DNA of 14,854 nt, from contig BEXV01000097.1 of assembly GCA_003118195.1 (NCBI GenBank), forward strand, positions 105,855 to 120,708. The letters run 5' to 3'. The stretch's first letter is position 1; each line of letters begins with the position of its first letter. Under the pieces are notes generated by a model that was not told the origin of the DNA, did not search any database, and saw nothing but the letters and a program-made list of their open reading frames with translations. Below are positions 1 through 11,207 of the stretch, in pieces. Source of the stretch: Hemicentrotus pulcherrimus. Its lineage: Eukaryota; Echinodermata; Echinoidea; Camarodonta; Strongylocentrotidae. The position numbers and the translations under genes are program-made.

Positions 1-675
1 TATTTATCTATTAATACCTATCTATTAGTTCTCATACAAGTTGTAATTAATCTTATTCTTTTTGCACCCTGAGTTTTGCATATTATTTTAAGTATCCTCG
101 TAATCTTGAGAAGTATTTCCTTCTGTAATTTTTTTTATTTTTATTTATTTTTACAGTGATGTTTTTCCATGTTGATTGAACTCTTTAAACAGAAGTTACT
201 CTTTTAATCTGCATTCACATATGTATAACTTTGAAAAAAAGAATACATTTAATCATGAAGCTTTCAGTAGTCATCAATGAATGTGTATTCTTTTTATTTC
301 AGCATTAGATGCACAAAAGAATAAAATGCAGCGGGTCAGTTAACAAATGAAGCATATAACAAAACACAAAAATATTTCAAGTATTTTAGGAACACTCATG
401 TCAAAAAAAGAGAGATACTCTTCACTGATTTTATGCGAATCTACTTCTTCTCGTTGTAATTTAGCGTAATATATTTGAAACAAAATTACCCCGTTTCAGA
501 TATGACCTTATTTTACCTCCGACAAATTTCGTCCATTTTTATCTCCATGTATTTTGGTAATACTTCGCACGTTTCGTAGTTCTTACTCTTATGGACAGAA
601 TAAGCTGCATTTGGACATAAAACTTGTTTGGACATATGATTACGTTCACATCGAACATTTTTTTACCTGAATGAT
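1..675. other. AT-rich downstream flank, no gene seen
   Basis: No convincing reading frame or domain occurs on either strand. There is a T-rich run at about 128-155 and an imperfect foldback at 236-295 (AAAAAGAATACATT and its complement, about 30 bp apart). Confidence 0.6.
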
Positions 676-1007
676 TTTATTTTCCTGCGAATGTATTAGA
701 TGTTCACTTCGACCTGACATGTATCTCTGAAAATTAATAAAAATCACTGATTCCTAACTAATCGTAATATTGTGTTGTACTATAAGAGAACAATTTGTAA
801 ATTAAAAAACACACCTGATCCATAATTCAAATATCAAAGCATTGTATCTTGTAGGTAACGTTATTGATGGAGGAGGCACAGGCTTCAGTCGCAATTCTCC
901 CCAGGAAACTTGGTTAATTTCAAGTTTGTGGATTGATTGCCCCCTCCAACCTCTACCCCATCGGTTCGACAACCCACTTGAAAATGACCACGAGCATCTC
1001 CTCCATT
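676..1007 (-). other. Probable 3' UTR with candidate poly(A) signal
   Basis: Downstream of the stop, the first clear AATAAA on the gene strand is at 681-676 (tttatt on the plus strand), giving a 3' UTR of about 330 nt. Other AATAAA-like words occur further down in this AT-rich DNA, so the end point is tentative. Confidence 0.3.
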
Positions 1008-1302
1008 TCAGTTCAGGAATTTCTCTGCGATCCTCTTCAAATCACTTGCGCCCAAAATGTCTTTCAGTTTCTCTCGATTGTCCACCCCGATCCTGTTCTT
1101 CCAGGCCTCCATGGCCCTGTAGGTGGCTTCCTCAGAGTCGTTGGCACAGCTCACCAAGATGGAGTCCAGCTTGGCCTTCTCCAGACCTAGCTTGAGGCCA
1201 AGAGGGATGTAGTAGTTGTGGGGCACTTCCCCAGCGATCTCGTGCAGGACCTGGGATGGCACGTCGCTTTGTCGGTCGACGTCCGATGGTGGAGATGGTT
1301 TA
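1008..1302 (-). CDS. Exon 12: death domain and stop codon
   Basis: The acceptor is cttcttcctag. One base completes the serine shared with exon 11, then 97 residues and TGA at 1010-1008. After a Pro/Ser linker, about 84 residues form a six-helix death domain: VLHEIAGEVP (H1), LGLKLGLEKAKLDSI (H2-H3, with the typical Leu-Gly-x-x-Leu-Gly), EEATYRAMEAWKNRIG (H4-H5, with the conserved Trp), LKDILGASDLKRIAEKF (H5-H6). Death domains bind other death domains to assemble signalling platforms. The domain ends at the C-terminus, as in UNC5 and PIDD. Confidence 0.92.
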
Positions 1303-4300
1303 CTAGGAAGAAGAAAAAAACAAATTAACCAATTATTTACAAGTCGGATACGTTTTGCTGGAGGTTTTCTTTTTATGATTTCCAAATTAAAAAAAAAAAA
1401 ACACTTGTAAAATCAACTCAGGGTAATTTTAATCCGCTTGAGAACTGCATCGGTTATAGAAATCCTACTCAGATTACTTATATGCCATTGTTATATTTGC
1501 ACATATCAAAAAGTAATTGACAAGACTTTTGTAATTATTTTTCGAAAGTTTTTGTGAACGCCTTAAAATACTTATTTTATTGGCCATATTGTTTATATTG
1601 ATGAGTTTCTTGTACAGTTAATATGTTTCAGTGAAAGTGCTAAACACCCTAAATATTAAATAAAAATCAAGATGTCATGTTTGTTTCCTATTTTTTTTAA
1701 AGAGGTTAAAATGTGCTCTTGATGCTTACACTATAAATGCTTTAAACTACTAGCAAGATGTGATATTCCTTTTAAATAGCGTTTGCATTTTTTTTTATCA
1801 AGGAACAGTACTGCAATGGAAAAATGTTGCTCACGCATCATAACAAACATCAAAGATCATAACCAGGTTCTTGAACAAGTCTTTTGGTACTTTAAGGCAA
1901 GTTTGCACAGATATCTCATAATATACGTAAAATAAGAGAAATACACGGATTCAATGACTGAACTGTGCCATTTTCCACGATCTTTAAATTAAAGGTTGCC
2001 TATGCATTCTAATTTTGGTACAATCATACGGGAATGTTCGTGGTTTGTTGCCATGTTGAATCGAAGTAAAGTAATGCTACAAAATAATTATTACAAGAAT
2101 TAAACCACTCTAGATTAGAGATCACCTTGATCATTACGTACCTTGGTCTAGAGTAAACATTCTCTGTTGCTTGACTTCGTAACGTTATTGTGTTAGGAGG
2201 AGCTTGGACTGTAGAAGATAAAAACGTAGCATAAACGCAATAAAAATCGATCTTCTATTAAATCCTTGACGACACGTCCCTATGTCACGAGGAAAACCAA
2301 ATATATCTTATATTAATATAACAAACTTTTTTTTTGGGGGGGGGGGCTCTCTTTTACAAGACTGATAAGAAGGGCAAAGTTTAATGCAGTATCGGTATTT
2401 ATAATGTACAAATATAAATTATTATAAAAAACGAATCTGGGATTCGTATTCGTTCAACCGAACTTATAATCAGGTCATCGGTGATTTCCTAGTACTTTGA
2501 AATTCATTTGAATATTCGAAAGTTTCAGTAACTTTTTCTTGGTATGACTAAACTTTTTATAGAATGTGAACAACCATCTTCAACAATTTATTAATGTTGA
2601 ATGTTTGTCAAATCCAAAACTTGCTTTAGGAGCATACACATACGTTATTTATTTCAATGATCATCAGTAAAATTATTCTCTCTTTTCAAACATACAATAA
2701 TCATATTGTAGCAAATTCTCAAACCATAAATTATCATGAGTGATCAAAAATATAAGGCAATTTAGAATTTCGTACCACCGCAGGGAATGTCCACGTGGCA
2801 TATCATGTCAATTTTCTTGTTTCCAAAACAGAGCTCGATGGTGATATCTTGCGCTCGTCCATCGCTGCAATCGACCTGAAAGTCTACTGAATTGGACTTA
2901 AACTCGATCAGCTCACTTGCCGACAGCGATTTCACCTTTTCAGAAAGAAAAGATGGGTTTGTGAGAGATATAGAAAGAGGGAAGTGGAGGAGCAGAGAGA
3001 GGGGAGGGAGTGAGAGAGGGAGAGAGAAGGGGGAAGGGAGGACAGAGAAGGGAATAGGGGGAAAAGAGTGTGAGAGAGAAAGAGAGAGAGAGGTAAGAAA
3101 GAGAGAAAGAAAGATAGAGGAGGAGGAAGAGAGTGGGTGGGGTGAGGAGAGGGATATAAGAGAGTAGGGTTTAAAAGAGGGAGAGCGAGGAGAGAGAAGA
3201 GACAGAGTGAAGAGTGAAAGGAGAAAGGAGAGAGGGGAGGAGAGAGAACAGAGAGATAAAGAAAGAGAGATTAATGTAGAGGGATAAAGACATAATACAG
3301 AAATGTTGGAAAGAGGGGGGAAGAACGGGATGGAAAGCGAGATGGATAAAGAGAGAGAGAAACATAAAATCATCATGAAAGCCAGGTAATCACCATCTAT
3401 TTGACAATTTCCCGCCGCCGTGACTTTCATATACATGATATAAGTACAGCCTAGGGAGAATCAGTAGCAATAAACGGTCAAATGGAATAATTCAGCAGTG
3501 CAACAAATGCTTTTTCAAAAAATATAGAAAACCTTAAAATAGCTCCCATCTGCAGATGGTTGCCCAGGAGATCCACACACAGGGGCGGACCCATGATATT
3601 ATGGTATTGGGGGGAAAGGAGGGTTCCTTGATCTGAAAATATATGACAATCTAGAAAAAAAAAGGGTATTGTATTTTTGCCGGGTGCCTTTGTTGTCCTT
3701 TTATTGTTCATTTATTATAAAGCGCAGCGCCTATGATAATAAATATCTTCTGCTGCACTTGATACTAACTACTATGTATAATACTATTATCCCCAACTGT
3801 AGCTGAGCCGTCGTAAAAAGGCTCTTAAATATCCAGGGAATTTCTTCCTACTGGATACCCATTTGTTTCTCCCGGGTGGAGATGAGCACAAAAACTTTTA
3901 AGGGAAAAACAGCTTTGGGGGACTGACAAAAGAAAAAAAAACTTTTTAGAACTCTAAAATTCGTCGAACAAAAGAAAATCGTTAAAACGTACCTCCATAT
4001 ACCCGAAGGCGTGGCACGTGAGCACAATCTCTGGCGCGTCCTGTCCGTTCAGATTGAAAATAAAGTTCTTCCCTATGTGTGCCGGGATGACCGGGTAAGG
4101 AGACTCGTTCTCTATTTCTTCCATCATCATCTGAAGTAAGAGAGAGAGGGAAGGGCAAAACCAAAAAAAATTGTGATATAGATTTGAAGAAGATAGATAG
4201 CTTGTGTGTATGTACAACTGAAGGAGTGTGCGATTGCGCGTGTGAGCATGCGCGTGTGCGTTTGTGCGTGTGCGTGTGTGTATGTGTGCGAGATAGATAG

Positions 4301-7300
4301 ACGCGGACAGGAACTGACGGATAGGAAGACAGTGACAGAGATATACAGAGATAGATAGCAAGAGGCAGGCATACAGAAAGCAAGGGCAGAGATAAAGAAA
4401 GACAGACAGATTGAGGAGGGAGGTGGTAATGAGAGACTTTATAAAGAGATGACGGATAGGCCTAGAGGGGGAGAGAGAGAGACGGGGAATGGGGAAGCGA
4501 AATGAAGGAGAAAATAGGAGGGTTTATAAAGAGATGACGGATAGAGGGGGAGAGAGAGAAAACGAGAGAGAGAGAGAGAGAGAGAGACGGGGAATGGGGA
4601 AGCGAAATGAAGGAGAAAATAGGAGGGTTGGGTATTAGAAGGATCGGTAAAGAGAAGGATGGAAAGAGAGCGTGATTCGTTTAAACTTTTCACAATGGCT
4701 TTTGTAGTAATTTTTATTTTCCTTCATCATCGTTGTATGTAATAAATAAATCTATGGGATTGATATCACTATTGTGTTTTGTGTTTCACTAAAAACAAAT
4801 AAAAGCCTGCAACAAGTTTGTATACAACGGATGAAAAATGAGGGATATAGGAGAGCAAATCCATCAAATATTACTTCTGTGTTTTCTCAAGACTTGTGAA
4901 CCACCTGCCAATTGAATTGTACAGCTGCTATGTGACGAACGCAATTATTCTACCACACTAACCGTCGAATGCATTTTGATCAGACACGTCAAATATTAAT
5001 TACTTGTCAAATTAATTTCACAGCTTCATTGTGACAAACGCAATTCTAGGTTGACCTCTATGGACCCTGAAAGTGTTAACATAACATTGTCAGGTTGAGC
5101 TACCTCAACACCACAACTTCACGAAATTATTCTACTTTACAGCTTATAAAATGTAACACATTCAGTGACATAGTGTAGGCTATTAAACCCACTTTGGGGC
5201 ACTGGTATTCAGAATGGGGTTGTTCAAGAGAGGATATTGTATAGGTGGAGATTGCATAATTTTTTTCTTCGCGCTGTCTTTCTCACCTTCTCTGCTTTCT
5301 CATTCAAAGCAACCATAAAGCCTTTTAAGAAGAAAAAAAAAGAAGTTAAGAGTGATTTCGCCTAGACAGAAATCATCTTCGAGTTATGTCACATATTATG
5401 AGGACGACCGCATACTTCGAATATTAATGCACTGGGATATTCATCTTCTGTAAAACGATACTTCGGATGTAAAATATTACTTTGGAGAAACGAGTAACTC
5501 CCAATTTGTATTTGGTGTGTCGTCGTTCTTACGCCGACGGTCGATCTCGTTGAAGTGACTGCGGTATCAAACCTCACTTGCTGTGGTTGAGACCGCTGAT
5601 AACCCTACCTTGACAAGCAAGAGGTTAGGGTATTTGTCACAGTTTTTTTCGCTCAAAACAAAGACAACTTGTTTAAAGAGGCGTTTGAGTTCTAGCTGGG
5701 AAACAAAGATGAAAGTAGTTTGTGAGCTGTCACGTTCTTTTAATGTCAGTTTTGAAAATAGAGGAAACATCATCTGGAAAGGAGTGCTCCTTAAATGCCC
5801 TTTTAGTCGAAATATGACGAGTAATCTTGGAATAGATTCTCGAAATAGTTTAATACAAACAGTGGCAAGACAGTTAGATCTACATATATCAGATATTTAT
5901 AAGGGGCTCTTGAAGAGCTTTCTTTTTCAGGAAATATCCCATCTTGTGATCTTACCTTTCCCAACTGACGGAAAGCGAATAAACAAGAAGCGTTATTGAC
6001 CTTTACCATTTCCCCTAGAAATCAACCTTTTCTTTGAATACGTCACAAAAAACCGCGCCAGGGAGCAAGGGGATCTTAGGATCACGAGGTGTCTGATCTG
6101 CAAGGGCAACAAGTGGTTTGGAATGACGAGCGAAGTGGTTTTAAACTCAGGAGATTCTCTCGTGGACAATTTGAAACATTAAAGATACAGTTGACTATTG
6201 GTCAACCGATCGCATTGTGATGGAAACTGCCTGGAACCAATTGGAAAGGTTGATTATGTGGTGCATAAGGAATATATGCAGGGAGGTTACGGTATGATTT
6301 GGAGTGGGAAAACAAAATATTGAAATAGTCTTGCTGAAAATCACATCTCTGCACACAGAATTGGGTGTATGGGACTACAATACACACGCTGCATGAATGA
6401 TTGGTCTACACTTTTCGGCTGTTTTCTCGTCATATATCGAAAATTAAGAGGGTATTTGAAGAGCAGTCTTCTGCAAAGGATATTCTTCTGATATAATCTC
6501 AAACTTTTATTTTCTTTTTTCTTTTTCTTTTCTAAAGAGCAAATGAGAACGTCCAAGATTTATATTTCAACTTTCTCTTTAAACAAGAGCTAACAAGTAT
6601 AAAAGGAAACGTCGGACCGGTAATAGCGATTTGATCATTGGGGGATTCCCTCAGTACGATTTATCATCTTCATGAATCTTGTGATATCTTTACGATTGTA
6701 TCCTGCACTTGAAAGATCGTTAGAGATCTTGACAAACCCAGGTTAAATCCTTGTTCAACGGAACTAAGGGTTAATGCTAAACCAAGAAATGCATTCCAAA
6801 GAACCTTTAATTATGTCATGAAAATGACGATAGCATCATCTTTCTATATGGGTTTAAATAAGCGCCTAAACTGTCATACGCTTTATGGAATTACGTACAA
6901 TTCAAAGTCGGTAAACGACATTTTTTTTTTTTTAGATCTATCAAGGGACCTATAAAAAAGAAGGTCGGGTTAAAAGTTTAAACCTGTAATTTTTACTGCA
7001 AAGATTATATTTAACCATTTCAAACGGTTTAAAATAAATGCTACTAAACACAATTCACAACTCAATTCAATACAGATTGTTATTATCATAATTATAATCA
7101 GTATTGTCATGAAAACGTTTCATTCCCATCTTCACCATCATTAACATCATCATCACTGTCATTATCGTTATCCTCATCAGTATTATCCTAATTAATTTTA
7201 CATCATCACCAACACCAACAACACTACCATCATCTCATCGCCGACATCATCATCACTACCAACACCGTTACCACGGTCACTACCATCAGTCATCATTAAC

Positions 7301-10300
7301 ATCAACATCAGGAACGTCACCATCAAAGTTCAGATATCAGAACAAAATGCACACTAATCCAGCAAAACTTTTTTTAAACACATTCCACGAGAAGATAAAC
7401 GATGACACCATTACCTTCTTCATACGGACAGTACGTTCATAGATGAGGGTGTTGATGATGGGTTTATTCGGGGTAGACGAGTTTTGAGTTAACCTCACTA
7501 CCCATCACCGTCAAGGAGTACCTTCATCATTATCAATACCATCGTGACCATTATAAACATCACCATCGTCATCTTCATCATCATCGTCATCAACAGCATC
7601 ATCGTCATCAACAGCATCATCGTCATCATCAGCATCATAATCCTCAACTTTATTATATTCATAATGATCATCACCGCCATCATAGCCATAGCCACCTTTC
7701 ACCACTGCCTCATTATCATAATCGTCATAGTCACAACCGTCATTATCTTCATCGTCGTCGTCGCCATCATCAACCTTATTCATTATCAGACTACCTGTTT
7801 TATATTACAATACAAAATTATCTTCTTCTTCTTGCAACCGTACTTCAAATACTTTCGTCAAAAAGATAAATGATTGTGATCATTACCTTCTTCATACCGT
7901 CAGTGAGGTCGTAGATGAGAACGTTGATGATGGGTTTCTTCGTGGTAGGCATTTTCTTAGGGATGAAAGGACGGCAGACCAGCTTCTTGTAAACCTGACT
8001 GCCCATCGCCGTCAATGCGTACCTTCCTAGCCGCGACACATCAAGTGTTACCTCGCCGTTCTTCCCAATCGAACATTTTGCTGATGATTGAATTGATTTA
8101 AAATGGTATTTATTGCACCAAAAATTACTTTCTTAAAGGGTTAGAAATACAGCGGACTGGCAATAATATTTCAATAATTTTTCAGTGTTGGCTCAGTCAG
8201 TAGAGCGTCCGCCCCACAACCGGGAGGTCGTGGGTTCGAACCCCGGCTGCGTCATACCGAAGAGCGTTAAAAGATGGGAGTTGTTGCTACCTTGTTTGGC
8301 GTTCAACAATAAGGGATAGAGCAACGTCGATCTGGCGGTGTTTAACCCCCCTCCCCCCCGCCCCCATCAACAACGAAATAGAAAAGGTTCAATGTTAAGT
8401 TAAGAGATGGAAAGGGCCTTTATTAAAATGTATCTAATGAAGAGCGATCTTGAGAAAATTAACAAATGCGACATTTGGTATTATTATTATTAATTAGACT
8501 ATACAAAATTGAAGAAAGCAAGAACAACTAATTCTGAGACATTGATAGTGATATGCATCTGTGAAAGAGCTAAACGATGACGCCTCCCCCTCCCAAATAT
8601 TGTTTTTGTTGTCGTAGTGATAGTGGACCCGGATGTTATGTACAGTACAGATGACGACTTGAGTGGAGCTCGACTGTATGAGAAAGATCTCATAACTTAT
8701 TTTATGATGTTACTATACAGTATTTTAGGTCAAGAAAATAATACAAGATGTATAGGAGCACCTCCTTTATCGTTCACTCCCCGGACGCGTCTTTGGGCGT
8801 CGTCGACCAGTTCGTGCACGTTGACGTGCGTATCATTCGACCACGAGCTGAGGCAATGCTGGAGGTTGATCCGTGCCGGCTTCTCCAGTTCTAGCCCCGA
8901 AGGCTCGGAGCAGATCACCGGCGAGATGCTGACACCTCCCGTCGAGGCGCCACTGGCGGGGGGCGTTTCCCGTGATAGTCCCACGCCTATTCTTTTGCGT
9001 TGGCCTTTTGCGATGGCGCCAGGTGGGATGAGGAGGGAAAATCCATATTTGTTGCTTTTGATCACACCCCCTTCCTCACCAATGTAGCTAGATTCGAAGA
9101 ATGATGTATATTGTGGGTCATCTGAAAGGAGATATTATTTTGGTATCTTAAATCTAGGTCGGTTTTTAGAACCCGCAATCCTGCAATATAAACATGTATA
9201 TCCAATTTATTACTATGTAGGCTTTACCTTTCGGGATAAAACATTATTTGTCATCTTTTAGAATAAAGCATTAATGTTCTTTCTAGTATGATGTTGTTTT
9301 ACATCACCAAAAAATTAACATACCTGAAAACACCGTGAAAAACGCCAACATAGTATCATGAAGCTTGTCGTCAAGCTTATTTATCTATTCATTTATTATT
9401 TATTCGGCAATTCACACAAAAATATAACCATGTAAATATAAGCAAACGAACATTAAGATAATGTCAATTGTAAATGCATAATCTTCCTGGAGGTCCTCTG
9501 AGTGCATCAGTTTGCTGCCGGGGAAGATGAAAGCAAACTAAATCACTGTAACCGTAAAGGTCCCTCTTCCCGACCAACTGGTGCACCCAGAAGACCTGCA
9601 AACTATATAGAATGAAGGAAATTAAAATGTATAACATTTTTCATAAACGAACCAGCTACAATGGTAGCTGCGACCCTGAAAATTGCAGAATATGTAGTTG
9701 TGATATATACCTACCAAACGGGAATAGCTTATCGGTCAAAATTAGTCAAGAAACATTGTTTTATAGCTTGATTAATATCTTGACCTTGGGAGGGCGCTAT
9801 ACAACATAAAGAGTTTGTTATTAATACTTTCATAATCTTAGACTCGATTTCAACCGCGACAGCGATCACTGCATATTACAGGATTGCATATGCTTCAGAT
9901 ATGTTAATTTGAACTAAATTCATGACCCCCATACCAAAACTTTGTATTACCTTTAACATGAGAACTTAAGTCTGGCTAAAAAATATTGCATAAAATGTCA
10001 AGTAGGTAAACTGAAACCCTGAAGTATAAAACTGAGAAAAGAACAAATTGTGAGAGCATGTGTATAGTAGAGCACTGACAAGAATGTCTAAAATTATACA
10101 GATTGACCGGTATTTCAAACCTAAGACTAGTTATATTGATATAAACCTCTGAATAATCATGATCAAACTTTGGACATAATGAAATTCTCTTTCACGGATC
10201 ACATTTCTTAATTGTTGAAAAGGCCACAATTTTTCACACAGTAATGATGTAGATTTTACCATACTACTATGATGGCATAATTTGTCATTGATTGTAAATT

Positions 10301-11161
10301 AAAAGAAAGTCGTGCCTACCTGACATCTCGCAAGCTTCATTCGAGTCCCTCAGAATTTTATCTGGTTTGCCTCCTATCTGAGCAGCACTTGCTACCGTTC
10401 GTTTCCTAGTAAGAAAGACAGAGGAAGAGAGGACAATTGATAATAACAGTACTAATAGTATTTTCAGGACTCCCCAATCCTCCCCCTCTCTCACATGGTG
10501 CAACCGTAAGTCTACTGTATAAATATGATTTTTTTTTTTAATAAATTAAATCAAAGTAACCTCAACAGCTTCGATGCTGTTTCTCTTGATGGCCATGCAA
10601 TCATTATCACCACCAGCAAAGTGCCAGGTACCAACTCAAACCTGTAGGTGTTTCACAAAGATTTGAAGTCGAACTTAACTCTAAGTTGGACTTAAATATT
10701 ATGGGGAGCCATTTGTAGCCTTATTTTGAAATATATTCAAAAGCAAAAATACAAATATTTTAGACTTTTCATAAATCTACATCGACATTATGAATCTCTC
10801 GTGATAATGTGATAAAATGTGAATGATTTGAATCAACATGGGACGCATTTTAAAATAACTTTTACAAATATTTTCAAAGATGCCAATGGCTTTCCATAAT
10901 GTTTAAGTCCAACTTAGAGATAAGTTCAACTTAGAATCTTTGTGAAAAAAACCCCTGGGCGGGGAGTGGCAAATGTGGATTGATATCTTGACATAGGACG
11001 TTAGTGCGGGGCTGAATTCGAACCCTCTACCCTAGAATTGACAGTCAAGTCAGTAAACCACTTTTACAACGAAAGTACCAAATAGACAGGCATAGAAAGT
11101 ACGTTATTAAAGGAGGCGGGGATAGAGCGCAAAAATGAAATATATAGGATTCTGTAATTGA

Positions 11162-11207
<46 letters not shown>

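Noticed and set aside
842..1195. Plus-strand frames of 117 and 85 residues
   Set aside because: Antisense to the death-domain exon, which has clear domain homology on the minus strand.
2762..3436. 224-residue minus-strand frame rich in Ser, Leu and Phe
   Set aside because: Only the exon 10 part (2776-2935) is coding. The rest is the CT-rich intron tract, which gives long Ser/Leu frames by composition.
3578..3720. CAGGGGCGGACCC motif resembling a hAT-type transposon end
   Set aside because: Only one end is visible and no matching inverted end or target duplication was found nearby.
3954..4383. Frames over 4130-4383 upstream of exon 9 (His/Thr-rich)
   Set aside because: They are the TG/CG and CT simple repeats of the intron; the exon begins at 4130.
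5583..5999. 138-residue plus-strand frame with overlapping minus frames
   Set aside because: No recognisable domain, no in-phase splice partner and ordinary AT-rich composition. It could be a transposon remnant, but I see no evidence for it.
6597..6605. TATAAAAGG box on the plus strand
   Set aside because: No gene or initiator follows; chance match in AT-rich DNA.
7498..7783. Met-rich and Asp-rich minus-strand frames, Ile-rich plus frame
   Set aside because: They come from the CAT/CGT microsatellite.
8189..8260. A functional tRNA gene
   Set aside because: A and B boxes are present, but there is no convincing acceptor stem pairing and the sequence continues into a SINE-like body.
8617..9087. 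156-residue plus-strand frame
   Set aside because: Antisense to the ZU5 exon; no domain of its own.
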